Origin: CAZJYI01 sp964550025
GTDB lineage: Bacteria > Verrucomicrobiota > Kiritimatiellia > UBA8416 > CAYOBW01
Length of the DNA stretch: 64,000 nucleotides
Assembly: GCA_964550025.1 (NCBI GenBank)
Contig: CAZJYI010000010.1
Span: 1 to 64,000 of the forward strand
Reading direction: 5' to 3'
Of the stretch, positions 34,507 through 43,041 are shown one piece after another (positions within the stretch are counted from its first letter, which is position 1; each line of letters opens with the position of its first letter). The notes beneath the pieces were generated by a model. The model was not told the DNA's origin. It did not search any database and saw nothing but the letters and a program-made list of their open reading frames with translations. A program made the translations under genes and the position numbers.

Positions 34507-34588
34507 TCAGTGATCAGTGACCAGTTATCAGTGATCCGTGATCAGTTGCCTGTACTCGATACCACTGATGCCTGATCACTGATCACCG
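34507..34588. repeat. CAGTGATCAGT tandem mini-repeat
   Basis: The word CAGTGATC and near relatives (GATCAGTGACCAGTTATCAG, CTGATCACTGATCACCG) recur several times in 82 bases on both strands. The repeat reaches into the next gene and supplies its stop codon. Confidence 0.6.
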
Positions 34589-34875
34589 GTGACTTCTCTC
34601 TCCCGCACAACAAACCTCAGTAGTTTCCTCGCCTCCAGCGGGGACATGCGCAAGCGGGTCACCTTCACGCCCTGCGCGGGGCCGAGGACGACCTCTCCCA
34701 TCACGTGGTTGTAGAGGCTGTCCCGGAGCTGGTCGAAGGGCACGTTCTCGATGAGCGGCCGCCTGCCGCGTGCCATCAGGAGCAGGTATCCGTCGAGAAC
34801 GTATACCCACACCCGACGCTTACAGATCCAGCTTCCCACGTCGACGCGCGTGCGGGTGCAAACGCAGAACGACAC
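34576..34875 (-). CDS. Small conserved-looking protein between ExbB and the giant TPR protein
   Basis: From GTG 34875 the protein has 99 residues: VDVGSWICKRRVWVYVLDGY then LLLMARGRRPLIENVPFDQL, YNHVMGEVVLGPAQGVKVTRLRMSPLEARKLLRF. The beta-then-helix pattern resembles a PH-like or regulatory fold, but I do not recognise the family. The start is uncertain: the frame is open to 35010 and the start could lie nearer the end of the giant gene at 34952. The last codons and TGA are formed by a tandem mini-repeat. Confidence 0.5.
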   Translation of the reverse strand: MSFCVCTRTRVDVGSWICKRRVWVYVLDGYLLLMARGRRPLIENVPFDQLRDSLYNHVMGEVVLGPAQGVKVTRLRMSPLEARKLLRFVVREREVTGDQ

Positions 34876-34951
34876 GTCACTGTTCCGCGCTTCACCCGCC
34901 GTGGCCCCCGCAACCGCGGTTGACAGCCGCTTGATGGGGCCGCGTGCCCGA

Positions 34952-37900
34952 CTACTGGTCTTCCTTGATGAGATCATACTTCGCAAGGTCATCCCCGAGC
35001 AGGCGCCCACGCGCGAACTTGGCCCACTTGCTCGCGGGGTAGTCCCAATCCAGGCGTTTGAACCGCTTGTAGGCCTCCTTCAGGTCCAGGTTCTCTTCCT
35101 TTGTGTAGCAGTCCCCGCACCAGTAGAGGGCTTCGGCCATCAACGCCTTGTCGACATCATCCTTGTCGATCAGCCTCTCGAAGGTCTTCGCCGCTTTCTC
35201 GTAGTTCTCCGCACGCATGAAGCATTGCCCCGACACGGCCGTCGTCTTGTCCGCCAGCTTGTGGTCGGGGAAGCGTTCGCCGAGACTGCCGTAGACTTCG
35301 GCCGCCGTTGTGAAGGGCTCGTGCGACTGGAGCACCAGCACCTCCTTGCGCATCGCGTCCTCTTCCCTCTCCGACTCCGCCATCACTTCCATGCCCTTCG
35401 AATAGAAGTACTTCCCGAGCCTGGCAATGGTCTCGGGAACCAGCTCGTTGTCGGGCCAGCGGTAGGCCAGCTTCACGTATTCGTCGGAAGCGCGGTCGAT
35501 GTCCCCCGTGAGCTCCAGCGCCAGGGCCTTCTTGAATTGCGCTTTGGGCGCATAGCTGCTGTTCTTGTAGTTCGCGACGATATCGGAGAACTGCACAACG
35601 GCCGTGCTGAAGTGCTTCGCCTTTTCGGTCGGGTCCTGCGTCTCTTCGGCCAGCTCCAGAACCAGGTTCGCCAGCAGGTAATCCGCCTGCGCTCTCAGGT
35701 CCGTTTCCGGGAAGTCCTTCAGGGCTTCCTCGAGAAGGCGCTTACCCTCGGCTATCTCCTGTTCAGCCAGGGCCTGCTGCTTCATCTTGCGGTGCTTCTT
35801 GGCCAGTTCGAAGTAGGCCTCGGCAACCGTCAGCCTCGTGCGCACCGCCATCTCGGGATCCCTGAACCGCTTTGTGAACGGCAGGACGTCCCCGTCCGAC
35901 CCCTTGTAGATCTCGACGCTGTGGCTGATGGCCGCGCCGTCTTCGCCGGGATCGTAGCTGGCCGTCACCGTGCTGCCGTACTCGACCGGCATGGTGTTGG
36001 GTTCCTCGACGACGTTGGAAGCGCCGCCGGCGTAGGTGAATCGGCACATGCCCTGGAAGACGCCCGAGTGGGCCAGCGTTTCCTTCAGGGCGATGGTCCT
36101 CTCCTCGCCGTCGCGGGCGAGCTTGACCTCCACGGTGTCCCGCTCGTCCGAGGCATCCATCGCCATGTTAATGACGCGGAAATAGGCCGATTCGCCCACG
36201 TAGAGCCCGGTCACGGTCTCCACGTATTCGCGGTCCATTACGGAGAAGAACGCGTCGGTGAAGAAATCCACCTGCCGCGTCAGCCAGTTGGTCCGCCCCT
36301 CGTCGTCCATGTAGCGGAACCCGACGAACACGCTGTCTGTGTTCTTCATGCGCAGCGTTTCACTTCCGTCCTCCGTCTCGCCGAGGGTCGTCTCGATCGC
36401 AAACGTGAAGCGTCCGTCGTCCAGCGCAGGCCCCGCATAGCGGTCGCCGACAGCCTTGCAGCCGGAATAGCCGACGGGTACGGCCATGGCGGCGCTGTCC
36501 GAGACCGTCCGCGACAGGGCAACCGTATCCCACACATCGACGTCGTAGGGTTGCTTCAGGTCCTGACCGCGAGCCTCGCGCCCGCTCGAGGTCTGCACGT
36601 AGAGCGTGGCCTCGCTCTCCGGCGACTTCGCGATCGTGGGCCACAACAGCTCTACCAGAACGGACCCTCCGAGCGCGGCACGGGCCGCGTCGTCCGGCCC
36701 CTGCTTCTCGGGGCGCGTCGCCACGAGGCTGCGCGCCGCGAGGCTGCCCGGCCCTTGCTTGGCCAGTTCCTCCTCCGTGAGCGGCTCCGACGCCACGTTG
36801 TAGACCCGCAACTCGGGTTTCACGTAGTATGCCTGCTCCACGCTGGCCTGCCGTTCCCAGCCGATACCGGGATCCGTGTTCTCCGCGTCGAAGTAGGTGA
36901 TGACGGCTTCGTCCTCCACGCCAACCGTGATTTCCGAAGCGCGCTGTGGCGGGCCTTCCACCGGGAAGAAACGTCCCACGAACACGCCGGTGTGCTCCTC
37001 CGTTTCCAGCGCCTTGAGCGGCTTCGGATCGGAAACGGCGGAGCGGACCGTGAACTCAGCGGTGTCCAGCTTGTCCGAGGCGTCCAGGTCGGGGTCGTTG
37101 ATCATGACGGCAACGGCATCCCCCGGCGTGAAGCGCCGAAGCGGGATATAGCGTGCGCCCTGCTCGGTTGCCTCGACGAACACGGCGCTGACCGCTGCGT
37201 TGGCATAGGTTGCAGAAAGGAACGACTCCTGCACCCTGCGGCTCTTGTCCAGGCAGGTCGGGTCTTCGTACGTAACGGAGATCCTGTCGCCGGGCACGAT
37301 CTCTAGACGCTCGTTCTCTCTCAGTGCCATGAGATCGGACATCGTGGGCAACAACGTGCGGTCGTCGTCCGCCTTGAGCGTCAAGGCGTTGATTGCCGGT
37401 GCGTCGGTCTCAAAGTCGTGAATGATGAACCGCAGCACGCGAGCCTTCGTGTCCGCCGCGAACGAGATGGAGAACGCGGACGCGTCCTCGTTCGGCACAA
37501 CGCCGGCAGGCGCCCGGTACACGGCTTCGGCAATCTCGGGGTGTTCCGCGGGACTGAACATGTCGGGCGGGCACGCACCCAGCTTGCCCTGGTCGTCGAC
37601 GTCGCAGAGCAACTCGAATCCCGGGTTGCTGTTGCGCTTCGCCTCGACGTAGACGTCGACCCGGTGCACCCCCTTCTTGAGCGCGCCGGTGTACTCGTGC
37701 GGAGTGAGCTCTTCTTCCCCCTCCTCGTTCACGTCTTCTCCCGTCCGTCCGTCCACAAGCAGCAGGTATATGGCGTCCTTCTCCTTGCACTTCAACTTGA
37801 AGCTGCGCACCTGCCGCCTCGGCTGGTAGAGCGCCGCGGAGAAACGCGCAATGTACTTGTCATCGTTCCCAAGGCCGAGCTCGCCGGCTTTGCCGAAGAC

Positions 37901-40900
37901 GGTGTTGTTCCAGTTCGTGTGCATCGCGGCCGGCCTGACCGCACGCTTGGTGCTCCATGACGCGTTGTCCAGTGCATCGTCGATGAACGCTGCGTCCGGC
38001 AATTCCGGTTCATCGCCGTCGCTCTTCTGACGCTGCCCTTCAACGACGGGTCTCTCCATCAGGACTCCGATGGGGGAACCGTCCCAGGGCTCTGCCGCTG
38101 CCGGCCAACCCGCTATGGTCTCGAACGTGCGTCCGTTGGGCGAGATCTGCAGAATGAAGTCCTTGAGCTTCCGGCCCGCTTCGCGCGCCTCGATCTTCAT
38201 GTTGCCGAGCGCGGCGAACTCGTTCAGATCCACGCTAAACGATTTGGGCCGGAGGTTGTCCGGCAGCCCGACCCACGCGGGATACCTGCCGCTCGAGATG
38301 ACGAAGTTCGGTTCACGCCCTTCGAGCGAGTCCGACGCGAAGGCCGTTGCCGGCGCCGATTCCGTGGGCACTCCTCCCTCGAAGACGCCGCTGTGGGGTT
38401 CCGTTTCTACGAGCGGAAACGCGGGGATGCTGTCGCCGCTGGTCGTGGCCACCTTGACGACCAGGCGGTCGCTCTTTGCCGAGGTGCTCCGGTCGGCATC
38501 CACGACGCGCACATTGATGCGGTTGCCCGGCTTAACCTGGTCCCTGGCCCTGATCGTGCTCAGCGCCACGGTCTGCTTGTCTTCCTGGCGCTGGGCGCGG
38601 ATCTGGTCTTCAAGCGCCTGGAGCTCGTACTCCTCGCCCGTCAGGATCTTGCCGGACGACGTGTAGAGTGCCGAGTCGCTCACCACCGACAACGTATGCG
38701 TGACCGACTCGGTGATGCCCTGCAGCGATTTGAAGTCCTTCGAGAAGTCGTAGTGAACCTTGTCGCCGCCGAGGATCTGCAGGGCCTTGTCGCCCTTCAC
38801 GGTTGGCGCAAGCTCGGTCTTTATCTCGCCCTCGAACAGTGTCTTGGAGTCCGCAAAAGGCGTGAGCACCAGGATTTCCTCGTCTCCCGAGTCGCTCCAG
38901 ACACGGATGCCGATCCGCGTGTTTTTGCCAACCACCGAGAGGTTCTCGTCAGAAAGGCTGATGCGCAGGGACTTGCCCGGCACGATGATGTTGAGGTCCA
39001 TGGACTCGCCGACGTGCCGCAATTCGCGGGCCTTCTCGTAGTCCTTCAGGGCAAGATTCACCCGCCCCTCGAGAATCCTCGCGTTGGCGTGATTCGGGTT
39101 CAGCGCGAAGACGCGGTTCAGGTAGTCGAGGGCCTCGAGAGGTTCCTCGGTGTCGAAGTTGATCTGCGCTGTGTGGTAGAACGCTTCCTGTTGCACGTAG
39201 CGCGTCTTGTCCTTGAGGATCTCGTCCAGGCTGCGGATGGCCTGGTCGAACTGGCCGGTGATGCGATCCACGTCAACCATGCGGAAGCGCGCGTCGATCT
39301 GGGCGCGCGTCCCGTCGAATTCCTTCGCCGCCGCAATCTTCGCGTACAGCGCCCTGGCCCTGGGGTACTCGAGCCGGTGAAACGCAATGTCGGCGTAGGT
39401 GAGAATCACCAGCGCACGGGTCTCAGCCGAGTATCCGCTGCCTTCCTTGTCCATCAGCGTCATCAGCGAGCGGGAATACGACTCCGCCTCATTGAACTCG
39501 CCGGCCTGGCTGTGCATGTTGACGACCCAGGTCACGAAAGCCGGATCGAGCTCGCGGATGGTCTCGTTGAAGATCTCTTGCTTGGACAGGTACGACTGCC
39601 AGGCGCGCTGTACATTGCCGGCAAGATAGTCCTCCTGCGCCGAGAAGATCGCGTAGCGCGGATCGCTGCGTTCGACCGGTATGACGTACCCGAGCTGGGT
39701 GATGGAGCGCGACCGCACGACACTGAGCAGGTTCTTGGTCTGCTCCTCCATCGCGGCCCCCAGCAGATCCAACCCCGCCGAGCTGTAAACGGTGGCCAGC
39801 TCGTACTTTCCGTCCGTGCTCAGCCGCTCGCTGAAACGGGCCAGGCTGCCCTGCAGGGTCAGGTTGCCGGAATCCCTGGCAGTCTTCCACAGGTAGGGAA
39901 TCACCGCGAACAAGTCGTTGTCGCGTCCCTGCGCCACGAGGGCGCTCTGGAGCTTGCCGACCAGGTGCTCGGCATAGCCGATGTTCCACCGCGCCGGACG
40001 GCACTTGTCCGAAAAGAGGCGCAACAGCACGTCGATTTCCCGGTCCGTCAACGGCTTGTTGTCCGGGACCTGGTACACGAGCGTCATGCTCGGTAGTGCG
40101 GGCCGAGCGGGTGTCTTCTCGACCCGATCGAGGAAGGTTGCCAGCTTGGCGAACGAAGTCTTCCTCTCTTCGGGGGCGCGCGCGCCGGCGCGGTAGCTGA
40201 GATACAGGGAGCCCATCGCCGCCGCGTCGAAGCGGCTCTTGCCGTAGTGTGTCTCGACCTTGTCGAGGAAGGCATTGCGGACGGCGGGACTCGCGCGCAT
40301 GATCTGCCCGTACCAGTTGCGGAGCTCGGTGCGCGAGTAGGCGACCTTGGCGTCACCGTAGCCGCGCGGGACCACGGCCATGTTGCCCAGCACCTGCGCG
40401 GCGTGCGCGCGGATCTTGTTCTCCTTGTCCTGGCCGCTCTGCGAGAAGTAGCCGTCGTCCAGGCGGCCGGTCGCCTTTGCCTCCTGCAGCCAGGCATTGT
40501 CGAAAGCGGTTTCGACAGGGTAGGTCTTGGCCAGGGCGCCGAAATGGTCGCGCGAGCGCACGTAAGACATCAGCGTGTCCGCCGGCAGCAACCGGGCCTT
40601 GATGATCTTCTCGAACAGGGCCTTGTTGGCCTCGCTCTCGCGCCAGTCGCGGCCGCGCTGCGTCATCATCGTCCAGTCGAAAAGCTGCTTCCAGTTGCCT
40701 TTGCCGAGCCGCGGCTGCAGGGCCTTGGCGAAGATGGCATTCAGCTTGAGGGCCTTCGCCTTGTCTTGCTTCGGGATGTAGGCCCAGCCCCAACCGCGCC
40801 GGCTCTTCACGATCGTGTCGGCCGCCCAGCGCACCAGCGTGTTGGGGCCGTTGAGGTTCCAGCGCGTCAGTTGATCCGCCAGGATTTCGCACTGGAGGTC

Positions 40901-43015
40901 GAACACGTCCATGGGTTTGCTACGGCTCTTCCCCGCCATCGGGCGCATCATCCTGGCCAGGGCCGCGCGTGCAAAGGGGAGCTTCCTCTGGTTCGGGATC
41001 TTCACCTGGGCATAGAGGGTGCGAGCGGCTCCCGTGAAACGGCCGGCGTTGCCGTCCATTTCGGCCGCAACCATCTGTGCCCACGCACGGCAATACTCGT
41101 TCGGGGCCTTGTTCGGGTCCGGTCGCAGGTTCTGCACACGCTTGAACGCATTCTCGATGCCGCTGATCGCGGCCAGGCCGGCCTGCTGTTCCGTGACCTT
41201 CTTGTCGGTCTCCGCCAGCTCCGTCGTGTACTGCTTTATGTTGGCCTCGTGCCGCTCCTTCGAAGTCTTCAGGCGGCGCACCTTCCACTCGCTCTCGTTC
41301 GCGGAATCGGCCAGTTCCTTGGTGACCTCGGCGAGCTGTTTCTTCTCCCGGGCAAGCCGCTCGCGCAAACTCTCGGCATGGTCCTTCGTGCTCCCCGCCG
41401 TCTTCCTGATATTGGCGGCCCATTGCTTGAACTCGGCGTACGTGCGGGCGAAAGCCGCCTTCCGGCCGTTCTGCGCGTACGGAACCCAGTCGTACGCGGC
41501 CAACACGGGCGCCAGCTTCGACTTGTCGTCCAGGGTTCGCCACGAGTAGAGCAGGACCTCGGAAACCAGCTCGTGGTTGAACGCCAGGGGCGTCTTGGCC
41601 ACGTGCTCCGTGCCAAAGCGCGCCATCGCCTTGTCATACGTGCCCGCGGGCAGCTTGTTCTGTTCGTCACGCGGGTAGGAGTTGAAGACGTTCCACACGT
41701 GCCTGATGATGTCGTCCGTGTAGGAAAGGCCGTCTTCCAGGTGCCACGCCTCGTTGCGCATGAGGTGGTCGATGCACCCGTTGAAGTCCGCGCCGGCAGC
41801 CAGTGAGTTGATAATGGCGGCATCGCGCGACGGCACGCCCCCCAGGAAGGCGGCCTGCTTCTGGTAGAGCGCGCGCGTGTTGGTCGGCGCGCTCGTGACG
41901 AAACCCAGGTTGCGCGTCGCCGGCGAGCGCTTGAACAGTGCCGCGTGCCGGCCGCCCAGCTCGGCCCACCCGGCCGACGTGGCGATGTAGCCCCGGTAGT
42001 CCCAGGCCATCAGCTCCTCGCGGTCCTTGTCGGAGATCTTGCCGAACGCCGACTGGAAGAACACCCGTTTGGCATCGACCTGGTTCCTTCGCCAACCGTG
42101 ATCCGGGTTTCCGTCAGCGAAGACGTAGAGGATGTCTTTCAGCGTCTCGGCACCGAGAAACCGCGCAAGATAGGCGTCCGCCGCCGCCGTGACCTTCTTG
42201 AACTCCTGCTCCAATACGGCGGCTTCCTTGCCTGCCGCCCCGGCCTTGAACGCCAGGTTCTCGGCGTAGAAGGCCATCTTGGCCTTGCGCGTCTCGTCGA
42301 CGCGAATCCTGGTCGCCAGCTTGCGGCAGTCCGCCGCCGCCGCGAACTTGGCCGGGATCGGGCTGCGAATCTCGTTCATGAGCCAGTCAAGCGCTTCCCA
42401 GTAGTACTCGCGCTCCTGCTCCAGCGGCAGGTTGTCGCCGAAGACCAGCGTCAACCGCGAGGCAACGCCCGCGAAGTCGCGCCGGCGCACGGCGTGATCG
42501 ACGTACCACTTGTCAAACCTCTTCGCACTTGCGCTACCGCGGAACTTGCCGCCGACGGACGTCATGAAGCGGTATGTATCGTCGGCGGCATCCAGGAAGT
42601 CGAGCTGGACGCCATAGAGGATCGCAGCGACGTCCGACGCCTCGGCGCCGGGACGTGCCGACGCCAGGTACGTCTTGCAGCGGGCGGAGGCGGTCTGGAA
42701 GTCGCTCACCAGAACGGCATTGTCGATCGCCTTTCGCAGAATGGCCGGCGATGGATTCGGTTTGGCCGCCAGGTACTTCCTGACCGCGAGCGAAGCGCCG
42801 TAGGGCTTGCCGGTTTCGCGCCCCAGGTCGAGGGCCCTGGTGACCTGGGCGTCGTTCGCCGAACCCGCGTCCCGGCTGATGCGGGCACAGAGCTTCTCGA
42901 ACTCGGCAACTTTGGGGTCCGGCTTCGCTTCCTGTCCCACGGCGGGGGACACCACCAGCAACCCGGCCGCCGCGAATGCGCCGGCCAGGATAATGAATGT
43001 CTTCTCTCTCATCAT
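34952..43015 (-). CDS. Giant secreted TPR protein with repeated beta-sandwich modules
   Basis: A 2687-residue exported protein. GGAGGAACACCG precedes the ATG at 43015 and a clear signal peptide follows (FIILAGAFAAAGLLVVSPAVGQ). Residues ~30-1300 are helical, including a coiled coil near 540-610 (RLAREKKQLAEVTKELADSA) and TPR-like pairs at the end (EPLEALDYLNRVFALNPNHANARILEG). Residues ~1350-2330 contain several beta modules that share the pattern 'DxDxSDxxDTVxVxL...E...L.ET..HSGVF.G' (NDPDLDASDKLDTAEFTVRS, TEEHTGVFVG; NMAMDASDERDTVEVKLARDG, TLAHSGVFQG; TEPHSGVFEG). Residues ~2400-2687 are TPRs like BamD/YbgF (AKHFSTAVVQFSDIVANYKN, AYKRFKRLDWDYPASKWAKFA). It is probably the main periplasmic or surface partner of the ExbBD motor. 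Confidence 0.85.
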   Translation of the reverse strand: MMREKTFIILAGAFAAAGLLVVSPAVGQEAKPDPKVAEFEKLCARISRDAGSANDAQVTRALDLGRETGKPYGASLAVRKYLAAKPNPSPAILRKAIDNAVLVSDFQTASARCKTYLASARPGAEASDVAAILYGVQLDFLDAADDTYRFMTSVGGKFRGSASAKRFDKWYVDHAVRRRDFAGVASRLTLVFGDNLPLEQEREYYWEALDWLMNEIRSPIPAKFAAAADCRKLATRIRVDETRKAKMAFYAENLAFKAGAAGKEAAVLEQEFKKVTAAADAYLARFLGAETLKDILYVFADGNPDHGWRRNQVDAKRVFFQSAFGKISDKDREELMAWDYRGYIATSAGWAELGGRHAALFKRSPATRNLGFVTSAPTNTRALYQKQAAFLGGVPSRDAAIINSLAAGADFNGCIDHLMRNEAWHLEDGLSYTDDIIRHVWNVFNSYPRDEQNKLPAGTYDKAMARFGTEHVAKTPLAFNHELVSEVLLYSWRTLDDKSKLAPVLAAYDWVPYAQNGRKAAFARTYAEFKQWAANIRKTAGSTKDHAESLRERLAREKKQLAEVTKELADSANESEWKVRRLKTSKERHEANIKQYTTELAETDKKVTEQQAGLAAISGIENAFKRVQNLRPDPNKAPNEYCRAWAQMVAAEMDGNAGRFTGAARTLYAQVKIPNQRKLPFARAALARMMRPMAGKSRSKPMDVFDLQCEILADQLTRWNLNGPNTLVRWAADTIVKSRRGWGWAYIPKQDKAKALKLNAIFAKALQPRLGKGNWKQLFDWTMMTQRGRDWRESEANKALFEKIIKARLLPADTLMSYVRSRDHFGALAKTYPVETAFDNAWLQEAKATGRLDDGYFSQSGQDKENKIRAHAAQVLGNMAVVPRGYGDAKVAYSRTELRNWYGQIMRASPAVRNAFLDKVETHYGKSRFDAAAMGSLYLSYRAGARAPEERKTSFAKLATFLDRVEKTPARPALPSMTLVYQVPDNKPLTDREIDVLLRLFSDKCRPARWNIGYAEHLVGKLQSALVAQGRDNDLFAVIPYLWKTARDSGNLTLQGSLARFSERLSTDGKYELATVYSSAGLDLLGAAMEEQTKNLLSVVRSRSITQLGYVIPVERSDPRYAIFSAQEDYLAGNVQRAWQSYLSKQEIFNETIRELDPAFVTWVVNMHSQAGEFNEAESYSRSLMTLMDKEGSGYSAETRALVILTYADIAFHRLEYPRARALYAKIAAAKEFDGTRAQIDARFRMVDVDRITGQFDQAIRSLDEILKDKTRYVQQEAFYHTAQINFDTEEPLEALDYLNRVFALNPNHANARILEGRVNLALKDYEKARELRHVGESMDLNIIVPGKSLRISLSDENLSVVGKNTRIGIRVWSDSGDEEILVLTPFADSKTLFEGEIKTELAPTVKGDKALQILGGDKVHYDFSKDFKSLQGITESVTHTLSVVSDSALYTSSGKILTGEEYELQALEDQIRAQRQEDKQTVALSTIRARDQVKPGNRINVRVVDADRSTSAKSDRLVVKVATTSGDSIPAFPLVETEPHSGVFEGGVPTESAPATAFASDSLEGREPNFVISSGRYPAWVGLPDNLRPKSFSVDLNEFAALGNMKIEAREAGRKLKDFILQISPNGRTFETIAGWPAAAEPWDGSPIGVLMERPVVEGQRQKSDGDEPELPDAAFIDDALDNASWSTKRAVRPAAMHTNWNNTVFGKAGELGLGNDDKYIARFSAALYQPRRQVRSFKLKCKEKDAIYLLLVDGRTGEDVNEEGEEELTPHEYTGALKKGVHRVDVYVEAKRNSNPGFELLCDVDDQGKLGACPPDMFSPAEHPEIAEAVYRAPAGVVPNEDASAFSISFAADTKARVLRFIIHDFETDAPAINALTLKADDDRTLLPTMSDLMALRENERLEIVPGDRISVTYEDPTCLDKSRRVQESFLSATYANAAVSAVFVEATEQGARYIPLRRFTPGDAVAVMINDPDLDASDKLDTAEFTVRSAVSDPKPLKALETEEHTGVFVGRFFPVEGPPQRASEITVGVEDEAVITYFDAENTDPGIGWERQASVEQAYYVKPELRVYNVASEPLTEEELAKQGPGSLAARSLVATRPEKQGPDDAARAALGGSVLVELLWPTIAKSPESEATLYVQTSSGREARGQDLKQPYDVDVWDTVALSRTVSDSAAMAVPVGYSGCKAVGDRYAGPALDDGRFTFAIETTLGETEDGSETLRMKNTDSVFVGFRYMDDEGRTNWLTRQVDFFTDAFFSVMDREYVETVTGLYVGESAYFRVINMAMDASDERDTVEVKLARDGEERTIALKETLAHSGVFQGMCRFTYAGGASNVVEEPNTMPVEYGSTVTASYDPGEDGAAISHSVEIYKGSDGDVLPFTKRFRDPEMAVRTRLTVAEAYFELAKKHRKMKQQALAEQEIAEGKRLLEEALKDFPETDLRAQADYLLANLVLELAEETQDPTEKAKHFSTAVVQFSDIVANYKNSSYAPKAQFKKALALELTGDIDRASDEYVKLAYRWPDNELVPETIARLGKYFYSKGMEVMAESEREEDAMRKEVLVLQSHEPFTTAAEVYGSLGERFPDHKLADKTTAVSGQCFMRAENYEKAAKTFERLIDKDDVDKALMAEALYWCGDCYTKEENLDLKEAYKRFKRLDWDYPASKWAKFARGRLLGDDLAKYDLIKEDQ

Positions 43016-43041
43016 CGGTGTTCCTCCTTCGCTGTCCGCGA

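Noticed and set aside
34751..37306. 851-codon open frame on the plus strand, and similar long plus-strand frames at 38393-40096, 40247-41806, 42997-45291 and 45176-46930
   Set aside because: All lie opposite the TPR/ExbBD gene set and have the leucine-, valine- and histidine-rich look of antisense shadows. The minus-strand frames show signal peptides, TPRs and coupled starts.
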